Source: Gnetum montanum
Lineage: Eukaryota; Streptophyta; Gnetopsida; Gnetales; Gnetaceae
Reading direction: 5' to 3'
Length of the DNA stretch: 64,000 nucleotides
Assembly (NCBI GenBank): GCA_015680685.1
Contig: MNCI01006012.1
Location: 224,016 to 288,015 of the forward strand
Numbering within the stretch: the first letter of the stretch is position 1; each line of letters begins with the position of its first letter. Shown piece after piece: positions 1-10,114 of this stretch. Below the pieces are notes generated by a model that was not told the origin of the DNA, did not search any database, and saw only the letters and a list, made by a program, of their open reading frames with translations. The position numbers and the translations under genes were made by a program.

Positions 1-588
1 AAGATAGTGACCAATCATAATCTCGGCCAGTTATGACATCATGAAATATATAGATGAAAAAAGCAGTAACATAAGATTGGTGTTGATGCCACAAACCTTA
101 CTATGGATAAACTCACGTAATTCAAAGTGAATTCCATTGATGAAATATCTATAATGAAATTGGCTTTTTCTAATAACAAAATCCATAACATAATCAGATA
201 ATTCTTTTTGGAAAAATGATTTATATTTAGGAGAAAAAAGTGATGGAATTAAAGTATCCTCCCCTTAGTGAAAACCTAAGGGTGTTTTAATATTAGATGA
301 AATAATCATTATTGGCCAAAAAAATAGTTGGGAAGTGGTGCTTATACTTTTATTATAAATATCATGTCATTGAATTATTAGGTTTTTACACTTGCTTACC
401 TTAAGAATAGGGAAGATCAGTAATTCATACAATCGAGGAGTGATAAGGAACCGAAATTCCTCTTTTCCAAGTAAATCATGTACAAGATTGAAAGTAGTAA
501 CTACACTATTTTAATGAAAAAGAATGGACACCGATTTAGAGCTACCTAGAGTTGAACAAGGAGCTTGGGTAGGATGCTTTGGGGCCAT
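1..588 (-). pseudogene. Left-edge gene fragment, minus strand, unrecognised
   Basis: A minus-strand gene-like start runs off the left edge. ATG is at 588-586 and begins MAPKHPTQ. One frame then runs about 66 codons to a consensus donor (AAG|GTAAGC near 400), interrupted by one TAA that could derive from CAA. A second open stretch, from about 250 to 1, encodes aromatic-rich sequence including QFHYRYFINGIHFELREF. Upstream of the ATG lies a TATA box and a leader of about 100 bases. I do not recognise the protein. It could be the 5' end of a host gene, a captured gene, or the 3' ORF of another transposon. The promoter, ATG and donor are seen directly; the gene call is inference. Confidence 0.35.
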
Positions 589-718
589 GATGATGATGTT
601 AAAAGAAAAAAAAAAAATTTTGTGTTGATGGTAGAAATATTCAAGCTTCTCCGTTGATGGAATTTTTCAATTTTTCACTGATACTGAGCCATTATCAGTA
701 AAGTGTTTCTTCTTCTCA

Positions 719-726
719 TATTTATA
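719..726 (-). promoter_or_regulatory. TATA box upstream of the left-edge minus-strand ORF
   Basis: TATAAATA on the minus strand, about 130 bases upstream of the ATG at 588. The intervening leader has no obvious upstream ATG close to the start. Placement and sequence fit a plant core promoter, but AT-rich DNA makes chance matches common. Confidence 0.35.
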
Positions 727-729
727 AGA

Positions 730-1090
730 GAATAGTAAGAATCTGGGTAAGAGTAAATAGGAAGTATCAACTTAAGTTAATTAATAATTAAATAAAGATA
801 ACTCTCATATTTTTTAAATTTTTTGATATCTAGGTTTACCAAAATAGGGTTATTTCTAATTCAATGTGTAGTGCTCTCCAAGATTATTTCAACAGTACCA
901 ATTTTGTGGAAATCCAACTTATGGTTTGGGAGATACGACATTTCTCAGGTTACATGCAGTTTTAAAATTTAAAAAGTATTTTTTAAAATTTTAAATTTTT
1001 ATTTATTTTTTAAAAAAGAAAAGTAGAAGCTCTCAAGTTCAATTGTGAGCCCTAAATTTTTTTGAATTTGAATTAAAAAAAAACCTTGGT
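730..1090. other. AT-rich intergenic stretch
   Basis: This is A/T-rich sequence with long homopolymer-like runs and no open frame of note. I see no terminal repeat, tRNA or recognisable element boundary in it. Confidence 0.4.
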
Positions 1091-1259
1091 AGGGCCACAA
1101 CTGGTCTTATTATTGGCCTGCAACCAGTGATGCTGCCAATCATGGCCAGGCCTAGTTGCTAGCTATGGTTGGTAGTAGTAGAGGAGTTGGCCCCAAGGGC
1201 TAGTCAAGGGTGTCATGTACCACAAATTACATATTAGGCTATGTTGCACTATCAATTCA

Positions 1260-1840
1260 TGGCCACTGTCGCTTGTGTCTGCGCTTGCTACCCACACCCG
1301 ATAATCTGCATTCATTACCACAAGCACCTACCACCTACACCCAATGATCTACAATGACTACTACCAACAATCGACTATCTGTAGTTTCCATTGCCTATGC
1401 CCAATGATCTGCAACCATCATTGCTAGAGCCTAAGGCTGTTGTTGTTTTCCTGCATGCTTCCCACAGCTCTCATGTGTTCTACCTACCATTGGCTTGTCA
1501 TGCTTGTTGCCTACTGATGATGCCATGAATTGTAGGCATCCCAAGCATTGATGATGTCATTTAACACATGCACCCTTAACACCAATGGTGCCATCAGTCA
1601 CAAGCATCCCTAGCACCAACAACACTATGAATCAAAAGAATCCCTACAACTAATGACATTACTGATCATAGGCACCCCTATAACCAATGATGCTACTAAT
1701 CATAGGCACCCCCTTGCTTCTAATGTCACTAATCATAGGCACCCCGGGAATTGACGACACCACTGATCACAAGCATCCCCTGGCCTCTAGTGTCATTGAT
1801 CATAGGCATCCTCCTAGTTTTTTAATGCCATGGGAAATAG
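1260..1840. repeat. Degenerate minisatellite-like repeats
   Basis: Two families of degenerate short repeats follow one another. From 1260 to 1450, phrases such as CACCCAATGATCTGCAA recur roughly every 60 bases. From 1540 to 1830, phrases such as ACTAATCATAGGCACCCC recur about every 35-45 bases. The repeats keep a short frame open on the plus strand (1687-2127), but the predicted peptide only mirrors the repeats. I do not treat it as a gene. Confidence 0.6.
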
Positions 1841-2140
1841 AGGTTGCACAAGCCTACCGAGGACCAACAGAGGCCATGCAAGCCTACAAAGGACCATGCA
1901 AGCCTAGTGCTAGGCCACGTAGGTTAGATGGGGGGCTACATAGGCCTTGGAAAGGCCTACACAAGTTGCACCATGTTTTTTTTAATAAAAAAAGAAGAAA
2001 AACCCCTTCTCCCCCCTTTGTAGGCCATGGCAACCAACAACAGATAACACCACACCACCATGTCACTAACCATGCACTCATCTTGGCTACCAACATTGCT
2101 AGAAGCCTCCCTAGAATCCATCGCTAGTGTGCCACTGCAA

Positions 2141-2768
2141 CCATTACCATCATTATCCTTGATATTTCATCACAAGAAAATTCTCTATTCACAGAAAAAA
2201 ATTTGAAATTCTGGCAATTGACAAAAATTTCAAAATTCCCATTAATTGATGGAAAATTTAAAATTCCCATCATTAAGTCATTAATTTAAATTAAGAATGC
2301 ACAAAGATATTTTTAGAATTTAGAATCAACTCCTTGATAACAATAGAGATTAAAAATTCATCATTAAGTGTGTTTGTCTTGGAGGAGATTTGGGATGGAT
2401 GACCTCTCGAGAAGTCTCGAAAATCATGCAAGTTTTTGCAAATTTAAAATACCCAAGACTTTTGAATTTGAATTCCATTTTCAATAGAACGAAAATTGAT
2501 TCCAATAGATTTGGTCCTTCCAAACACAATGGAATGGTTAGATTTAGCTTTCAAGTTATAGAAAATTAGCTTTTAAATCCACTATTTAAGGTCCCAAAAT
2601 AATTAGGATTCGGTGCTCGAGAAGAAATCGATGACAGTTTCAACCTCTTCTCTAATTGATTAATTATTTTGAGATCTATAAAAAGGACAATAGAGACTAA
2701 GGAATACTAACATACCTAATTTCTTTAACTTATTGATTTCTAGAACCCAAAGAATAAATTAGAGTGTA
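2141..2768 (+). other. Likely 5' leader or LTR remnant of chromovirus E
   Basis: This AT-rich stretch lies immediately upstream of the gag remnant of element E. It contains a TATA-like TATAAAAA at 2677-2684, about 90 bases before the first gag ATG, which is where the promoter and R region would be expected. I could not match it to the 3' LTR start at 28436, because that LTR is truncated after about 220 bases. The left LTR boundary is therefore unknown, and no primer-binding site is convincing. Confidence 0.35.
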
Positions 2769-3916
2769 ATGGAGCCTTGAGTTAATGACTAGATGAATGC
2801 CTTTGAAGATCAAATTAATGAGATCAGGGGTGTTCAAGAAGAGTTTCATAAGTCAAATCAAGGGTTTGTGTATGAGATGAAAAATATGTTTGAAGAAATT
2901 AGGAAATTGTCCTAGAGTTTAGATGAAAAATGATTAGACATGCAAGAAAAGATTGATTTCTTTGCATACTTCATCAAGAAATTAAGTGACCACCTCACTA
3001 GCCTTTAAATCATATCCACATTCCACCTAGGGATCAACACCAAGATCAAGATCAACTTTTCCCTAGGGATCCACATTGAAATAAACCCTCACTTTTTAGT
3101 CATCAGGATACCTAAATTTCTCCTTTAGGCCATAGAGTGGAAACTTAAGGTGAATGATATGGGAGTGGGCATAATGCACCCAGAGAATCGCTTACACAGG
3201 TTCATGCCAAGAAGGTAAAATTAGATCATTATGATGGAGCACCTAGATCTAGTGCTAAGGCAATGGATTGGCTTGATACAATGAAAAGTTACTTTGATAT
3301 GTTGAATCTATCAAGTTAAGGATGTTTAGAACTTGTCTCCTTGTATTTAAGAGAACTTGTAGCAACATGATGGAATGAATTAAGATCTCAAGGTTTGATT
3401 ACAAATTAGCTTAATTTTTTTTGAAATTTTAAACAAAAATTTATACTTAATTCTTTTCTCAAATAGTGAAAAATGAGATTTGATTCCTTAATATTGGGAA
3501 GGCAATCTATGGAAGATTACTACAAGGAAGTCTATGATCTCTCTCGGTATGTTAGCCATCAAGATGAGGAAGAGTTAGCTTAAAATTTTATTGGTCGACT
3601 ACATGCTCAACTGCATCCATAGAGTCAAGCATGTAATCCTTAAATAGTGGATGAAGCATATAGAATTACTAAGGATTATAAAGAATTGAATAAGGTACAA
3701 ACTACCCTTCAGTAAGAAACCATTCAATAAACTACCATTCCAGAAGAAATGGTAGAAGAAGCACCAATCAAAAGAACTCAATTTGGATTGGGATGTTTTG
3801 TTTATGACAAAGATCATTTCAAATGAAATTGTCCAAAATTGTTAGCAAGGGTACAAATGACTAATCAAATTACAAATGCAAAACCCAATCCAAACATGAA
3901 CAAAGGAAAAATCTCA
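2769..3916 (+). pseudogene. gag: Gag of chromovirus E (5' part of split element)
   Basis: A decayed gag frame begins at the ATG at 2769. It carries a coiled-coil-like start (NAFEDQINEIRGVQEEF), then the gag core, recognisable by AKAMDWLDTMKSYFDM and LRELVATWWNEL, then RQSMEDYYKEVYDL. Near 3800 there is a remnant CCHC knuckle (CFVYDKDHFK.NC) in which the second cysteine reads as tyrosine, a change explained by one transition. Many in-frame stops are TAG or TGA. The frame ends where the Tat-like element is inserted; protease and pol of the same element resume after 21237. Confidence 0.75.
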
Positions 3917-3924
3917 ACCACCAT
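3917..3924 (+). repeat. Left target-site duplication of the Tat-like element
   Basis: ACCACCAT immediately before the 5' LTR matches 21230-21237 immediately after the 3' LTR. Eight bases match exactly, whereas this superfamily normally duplicates five; the internal CCACCA repeat makes the exact boundary ambiguous. Confidence 0.85.
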
Positions 3925-4680
3925 TGAAACACCGTGAAAATTGTGAGTCGTCCTCAGGCGAAGATTCACAATTCAGACAAAAGTACATGACAAAATTCTA
4001 GAAAGGAGAACAAGGCAAGGCAGGGCAAGGCAAAGAGGTGCACAGCATCAATACTTTGGTTTCCTTTTGCAGATTTCTTATCTTACTATGTTTTCCATAT
4101 TTACGCTATAGTACATAACGTAGTGTAATGACACTCAGCGTAACATAGTCTGACATTAGAAGGTGGTTTACTTCAGCAGATTTGGCGAAGCCTAAGGCCT
4201 AAGCAGCGTAATATGCGATCTCTCGTGTATTCCGCTAAGTCTTTTGTCCAAGGGCAAATGTACGCTCTCTTACACAAGGTAACAAGCTTCAAAAATGTCA
4301 AAGAGAATCCAAAGGAAGCGCAACAGATCAAGTTACGCTCATTATGCAACACAGCGTACGTCAGCGTGATCCATCGCCAAGTTAATCATTGTTTACGCTT
4401 CACTACGCTTGGTAGCGTAAACCAGTGTAAAGCAGCTTGAGTTGATTACTTTTGTTCTTTATTACGCTCTCGCACGCGACGCAATGCGTACAAGCGTAAT
4501 ATAGCCTAAATTCAATTGGGACATGCCTAATCCACACTTGTTACTCATACACACAATACGCAGATGCGCGTATTATGCGTAGTGACGAATTTCAGCACAA
4601 GGATGGTCAAGTCAACGATCTTCTGAAGGGTTTGAAACACGTGTCATCATAGCCATACCTTCTCCACATATTGTCAAACC

Positions 4681-4688
4681 TATAAATA
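4681..4688 (+). promoter_or_regulatory. TATA box in 5' LTR
   Basis: TATAAATA sits at the expected U3/R boundary and is conserved in the other LTR at 20441-20448. Transcription would be expected to start about 25-35 bases downstream, near the GA-rich tract. Confidence 0.7.
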
Positions 4689-4689
4689 T

Positions 4690-4806
4690 TCCAGTTGGCA
4701 AAGAAAAATAGAGAGAACAGGGAGACACAGAGAAAGACAGAGAAAGAGAGCAGCANAAAAAAAGAGAGAACAGGGAGACACAGAGAAAGACAGAGAAAGA
4801 GAGCAG
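4690..4806. other. Assembly join with duplicated flank at single N (4756)
   Basis: A GA-rich segment of about 50 bases occurs on both sides of one N. The homologous place in the 3' LTR (20460-20515) holds only one copy, so the duplication is most likely two overlapping contig ends joined without merging, not biology. Confidence 0.8.
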
Positions 4807-5528
4807 CATTTCTAGAAATCTTTTGGTAGCACTATCTTTCAATAGAGACAGGAGACATTTTTGCTTGAGCATTGGCAGCCGGAGCGATTGGCCCCTTTGG
4901 TGAAGACACGACTTTCTCCATTGGTGATCATTGGCAGTCTCCAGCAGAGGCTACCTAAGGAAAAAGGAGCAGATCAGAGATCGAGAGATCATCTGACACG
5001 GTTTGCGAGCTCTATTGATCAAAAGCAGTTGATCGATAGACATCAGAACTTGACCTTCCTTGCATCCCATTTCTAGCCTACGAGCTAGATCAGACTCCAT
5101 TCTGTACTTCTGCTTACACAGTTTTCTTGTTATTTTGTGTTTTCTTTCACACAAGGCAATCGGGGTCTCCCCAGTGTAATGTGATATGCAAAATATTCAT
5201 TTTTCGAGTCAAAGCCATAGATCTTGAAATCACTCGTTTCTCTCATGTTTGATTCCCTTTACCGTGTTAGCGTTATCATTGTTATAATTCATCTCCATAG
5301 TTTTTCTCTCATTTTGTGACCTATCGAATCAAATCGTTCCACGCAACATTCATAATCTCCATCGGTTTACTGATTTAGTAAGTCCCTGTCTAATCGACAA
5401 GACCGTTCAGGGCACTGTGGATTCGTTTTTTTCCCAGGACGGCCCTCACATGGATCCGTGGTTAAGACTGTTTACACAGATTTTGTTTGGTATTCCAGCT
5501 GCCAAAATTTTCTGTCGTTACAGTTTTC

Positions 5529-5545
5529 TGGTGCTAGAAGGATGG
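5529..5545 (+). other. Candidate primer-binding site of the Tat-like element
   Basis: TGGTGCTAGAAGGATGG begins six bases after the LTR end, where minus-strand priming would occur. The TGG start fits a tRNA 3' CCA end. I could not assign a tRNA, and the site may be altered by transitions. Confidence 0.45.
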
Positions 5546-5743
5546 CTGCACCTCTGATTCGTATTTTTATGGGTAGCCCTGTTAGCGATCTATACCTGCG
5601 CTGTCAAAAAACATGAACGTGATACCTCTAGGGAAGTTTACAAAAACTTGTGTGGTGTAGATCGGTTACTTTAACGATTCCTCTTTGTCCATCGTCTTTT
5701 CTCTTAGATTCAGTCGCTTATTATCAACTAATCTACTTAACCA

Positions 5744-7654
5744 ATGGATCCATCTTACACAACTACAACTGCCATGGTCGCCACTGATTTGGGTGCCACA
5801 TCTGTGAACACTGTCGCTGTAACTAGACCAGCTTCTGGTGTAGCAGGACCTCAGGGACCATCGTGTCAATCATTGAGACTACAGGGCAAAGATCCAATAT
5901 TTACTGTCGTGACCCCTGAGGAATACAACTTTATCTACATCAAGATCCAGGTGAAGCTTGCCCTTAGCTGAGCTGAAATCGAGGTGAAATGAAATTTCGA
6001 GATGATCCATCGAGGGGGCCAAGATTTCACCGCAACAGCCTATGACATCATTCCTTTAACAGACCATCAACATGAAATTATAACACAGTTGGTCATGGCT
6101 AAGAGCCAGGCTACACGGGCTATGATGGAACGCCAAAATGGGGAGGAAGAGGATGACGAATTTGCAACCCAATCTGAACATTTTTATCACACTCTTAGTC
6201 CCCATACTTACGTCAATCCATTATTCCCTCTCAACAGAGAAGCCGCCCCACTCAATCTAGCCATGACCACACAAATGCATATCCCTGTCATTCTGCAAGC
6301 CACTGCACAGCCATCTGGGCTGCAAGTGCAAATACCCCAAGATAATATGGGGGCGGCCTCGTCACCACGCGGGCTCAACATTCCGTCGGTGGTTCCAGCA
6401 TCCACCGTGCCCCATTTCATCCTGCAAATCCAACCCCAAACTGCATCCACAACTCGTCCTATGCAGACTCAATCGCTTTTGCCCCCTCCAACCCAACAAA
6501 TCACCACAGTTGTTCAGCCATAGACATTAATCCAACAGCCTACTGTGAGTTAGTGGACCATCCCTGCGGCACAACATAACCAGTTTGCGGTATACGGTGT
6601 GCAACCCTTGGTGGCACCTGCGACACATATTCCACAGGTGATCCCCCAATATCCCTATCCTTATCCCGCGTAGCTAGCAGTAACTAATCTCTTTTCCCAA
6701 ACTAGTGGATGTTGGTTTTCACAAGCCCCCCTTCCTGTAGGAATCCCTGCCCCACCATCTACCTGCCCAGCCATCCCACCATTCCCACTGCCTGGCACAG
6801 CTTTCCCAGGTCACCCCCCTGCTCCTCCTGCACAGACACCTCCACCAACAGGTCTGGACCAAGCCTTCCTACTTATTCAAACCCTCACTGAGGAGGTTAG
6901 GCGTCTTAAGGCTACTGGCTTAGACACTATACAAATCATGGACTTCTACCAAGGTGATTCTATTAGTCCAGCGGTCCCCATGTTTTCGTTGCCACCAGGG
7001 ATGTCCTTACCTCATTTTACCAAGTATAATGGGGAGGGGGATCCTAACGCTCACTTGGTAACCTTTAGATCCGAATCCTTGTTGTTGCAACAGTGGCCTC
7101 ACACGATTATCTGAGTCTTTCCTATGTATCTGATAAGGAAAGCTCTAGATTGGTATCAAGCCCTTCCACGCTCTTCCATCTCAATCTTGGAAGAGCTTCT
7201 GACACAATTCGTGACTCGCTTTAAATACAACTTAAAGCCGGAAGTCATGTTAGATCAACTCATGGGAGTGAAACAAGATCCTCTCGAACCAGTCTAGAAG
7301 TTCATACAACACTGGAATGCTACTTTGAATGAAATTCTTGAGCTAATCGCGGAGTCACACTTACTGGCCATCTTCAAAGGAGCAGTCAATGATTTTATTA
7401 ATTCAAAGCTGTATTATCTTTTCCCTAACTCTTTACATCAAGCCTTCGCTCAGATCAGAAGCATCCAAGATGCCACGGAGGCCAGCAAAGACCCAGCGTA
7501 TGTCGTCTACAAAAAAACTCACAATAAAGGCAAGGACAAAGGGAAAGCGACAACAACGACAGTCGTTGTGCTAGCTAAGGGCACAAAGAACAAGAACAAG
7601 AAGGCACCTACGGTGCCTCCTGAGATCACAACCAGTGCGGGTAGCACCAGCTAA
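5744..7654 (+). pseudogene. gag: Gag polyprotein of the Tat-like element
   Basis: One frame runs from an ATG at 5744 (MDPSYTTTT) to a stop at 7654, about 637 codons, with seven or more premature stops in between. The first two thirds are rich in Pro, Gln and Thr. The gag core follows: LPPGMSLPHFTKYNGEGDP near 6995-7050, ALDWYQALP near 7145-7170, and LTQFVTRFKYN near 7200-7230. The C-terminal end is basic (Lys/Asn/Gly). Several stops fit CAG-to-TAG or CGA-to-TGA changes. A long Pro-rich N-terminal extension is typical of Tat gags. An RT-initiating start other than 5744 cannot be excluded. Confidence 0.8.
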
Positions 7655-7659
7655 GACAC

Positions 7660-8690
7660 AGCTGCCCCTGAAGGGCCCCCCAGCCAAAACCAAACTTTGA
7701 GCATAAAGACCGCTCAAAGTATACAGCCCTGCCTGTAAAACATTCAGAACTGTTGAAACAATTGTTAGGGGCTGGATACATTCAACCCAAAAGGGTATTC
7801 TAAGAAGCTCTAAAGCATCACAGACGTCATTGTGAGCTGTTGAAGAATCCTTCTTTAGCGCTACCTAATGAACCACCAGTTCCAAAATCTTTTAGGCTGG
7901 ACCACTTCTGTGACTACCACCAGTTGTGTGGTCACGATACANGAAAGATTTTGGAACTGGTGGTTCATTAGGTAGCGCTAAAGAAGGATTCTTCAACANA
8001 GAAAACTAGGCATTGCACGTGTATAAGGATCCATTGAATGCAAACGATGCACCCTATACTATCAATGTAGTGAGTACGGACAGTGAGAGGAAGGTACCAC
8101 CCAAACAACCTTTTGTTTTGCGTGTACCTACCAAATCACAATAGGGGGGAAACCTTTCATCGATAGCCAGTGGATTTTCAAGGCCACCATTCATCATTTG
8201 GGCACCTTCTCAGAATGCCACTCAGCCACGTAGTAACAGCAAAGACATGGCCTTGTCCGCATCCACGCATAGGGCACCCTTCACTCTCAGGGCCCCAAAG
8301 CCACCGACTTCTCCTCTCATGCAGGGGCAGGCCTCTAACCAAAGTCGCCAACCATCACTCAACAAACAAAAGGGAGCGGACACATCTGTTAACGCTACAA
8401 AAGACCACTCTATGCTTAGCTTCCCTAAGCCTAGGCCCCTAGCCTCTATACCTTCTCCTGTACCTCAGAGGTAGGATAAAGGTGTAGAAATGCAGCCACC
8501 TCCTCTCGGCGAGAAAAAGAACAACCCCCTGACTGACGTCATTCGACCTCGGGAGATTCGTCTCTTGGGAAGGATGGAAGAAGACAAGGAGAATAAACTA
8601 CCTAGCTAGGAAAGCAACCTCCTCGATGCTTTTACGCAGGTCAAACGGGCTCTGAAACAAAAAAAATACAACACTGAGCCTTTATGACCT
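7660..8690 (+). pseudogene. Tat-type linker between gag and protease, with CHC-like knuckle
   Basis: Frame fragments continue after the gag stop. The phrase HFCDYHQLCGHDT (near 7900-7940) resembles the C-x2-H...GH.T.xC motif that Tat elements carry before protease. Further on are LDAFTQVKRALKQK (near 8620-8660) and then, in another frame, SLYDLLMTSQEYREAM. The switch occurs at a run of A at about 8659-8666, so a one-base indel is likely. The middle part is scrambled by the inverted assembly join. Confidence 0.55.
7839..7999. other. Inverted repeat bounded by two Ns, probable misassembly
   Basis: The 56 bases between the Ns at 7942 and 7999 are the reverse complement of about 7840-7895. This breaks the reading frame just after a zinc-knuckle-like phrase (FCDYHQLCGHDT). 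A hairpin-like inverted join exactly between two single-N gaps points to a wrongly oriented gap filler. Confidence 0.75.
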
Positions 8691-9525
8691 GCTCATGACA
8701 TCCCAAGAATACCGTGAGGCTATGGTCCGCATGCTGACATCCATACCTGTAGACGAAAGCTTACCAGCGGAGGAACAAGCGATACACGCTGTCATGTTTC
8801 CTTCCGAAGTTGAGCAACCCAAGCCTACCTCGCTGACCTTTCATGAAGGGTCCGTCAAAGATGATCTTGAGAAAGGTCAAGTGACCATTGAACCCATGTT
8901 CATCACCATTCGGGTCGGTCAGTACCTAATCCGGAGGGTACATGTGGACGACAGCGCAGCTGCAAATGTCATTCCTTATCCCATCGTGGATAGGTTGGGT
9001 CTCGTTGACCAGATCATTCCCATGATGACAACATGCGTAAAGTCGTTCAATGGAGCAAGGGTTCAGGTCAAGGGGACAGTGCATATTGAGTTTGTGGCAG
9101 GAGTTCAATTCCCAACGGATGCCACATTCCTAGTCGTCGAGGAGATGCCTGGGTTCAACTTGATCTTAGGGAGGTCCTAGTTAGCCCAGCTGAGGGCAAT
9201 TTCATCACCAATACATCAGGAAATACGCCTACCCTACGCAGGAAGGGAGTTCATAATACGCGGTGATGAAATCACCCCTAGGACTGTCAACAACATTGAA
9301 GAAGAATGGGGTTCAAAGATAGAAACATCGGATGATCAGACCCATCTCCAAATCCCTCAACAAATCAAAACCAACAATGACAGTCTAGCCTGGGCCAACC
9401 TGCCATTTTAGGATGGCGACATGGAGGAGTCAAACTGTAAACCTCTCCGCCCTTACGCAACACTGAAAGTAAAGGCCATTAAGAAACANAACTGTAAAGC
9501 TCTCCGCCCTTACGCAACACTGAAA
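8674..9525 (+). pseudogene. Protease region of the Tat-like element
   Basis: From LYDLLMTSQEYREAM the frame runs through a retropepsin-like domain: VHVDDSAAANVIPYPIVDRLGL at about 8939-9003 and GFNLILGRS at about 9151-9177, the Tat equivalent of the second protease strand. A TAG at 9178 replaces the usual Trp, and the frame continues with LAQLRAISSPIHQEIRLPY. The catalytic triad, normally D-[S/T/N]-G, reads D-D-S, so the glycine appears lost. The frame ends at a possible splice donor AAA|GTAAAG (first copy at 9469, second at about 9526 after the N-flanked duplication). Confidence 0.75.
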
Positions 9526-9545
9526 GTAAAGGCCATTAAGAAACA
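9433..9545. other. Assembly join with duplicated flank at single N (9489)
   Basis: About 56 bases occur on both sides of the N with one mismatch, as at the other single-N joins. One copy should be collapsed before reading the protease 3' end. Confidence 0.8.
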
Positions 9546-9789
9546 ACTGCGAATTAGCAGTTGAACTGAATGGCATTTACGCACATTCTTATGTTTTTAC
9601 CAATTATCGTTGTTTACGCTTAGCAGTCCATTTTCATCCAATGCATATTTACACTACAGAAATTGTCAATGTCTACGCTTGTCATTCCTTACGCTATTAC
9701 ATTTATGTTATGTACGCATTTACGCCTTTTTGATTACTTTAGTTCAAATACGCAAAAAATACATTACCATCAATTACGCTCTCTACATT

Positions 9790-9930
9790 ACGCCAAGGCC
9801 TGCAATGACCTTAAACTAGTTGTGGTCCACAATGGCCTAAAACTAGTGCCATGGCCTGCAATGGCCTAAAACTAGTTTCCAGATTATGCAAACTCGCCAG
9901 ATGGCCCGCAATGGCCTTAAACTAGCAATT
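9790..9930. repeat. Short minisatellite inside the pol intron
   Basis: About four copies of a degenerate 33-40 base unit share the core GGCCTAAAACTAG preceded by GCAATG. The same TAAAACTAG core reappears in the larger array at 18085-18600 of the same element. Confidence 0.65.
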
Positions 9931-10114
9931 TCATTCCGTCGCAACATAACTCAGGCAAAATCATTAACAACTACGCTTACGCTTTGCAAATAACAACGCA
10001 AAAGATAAAAATTAAATAGACATTTAAAATCGATAGAAAATCTCATAGCTAGTCTTTCAGTCATTCGCATAGCCATTGTTGACAACAATCAATAAAACCA
10101 TGCGTAAACCACAA

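Larger units (their letters stand above)
3925..5522 (+). repeat. 5' LTR of the Tat-like element
   Basis: This starts TGAAACACCG and ends CGTTACA. It aligns along its length with 19729-21229. It is about 100 bases longer than the 3' LTR, partly from a duplicated segment around the single N at 4756 and partly from about 40 bases near 4280 that the 3' copy lacks. U3 is strikingly rich in TTACGC/GCGTAA hexamers. Confidence 0.92.

Noticed and set aside
1687-2127. 146-codon plus-strand open frame
   Set aside because: The peptide reflects degenerate minisatellite DNA and continues into low-complexity sequence; no start context or domain.
9790-9930. CRISPR-like array
   Set aside because: Units are degenerate, contiguous without unique spacers, and in plant retrotransposon DNA; this is a minisatellite.
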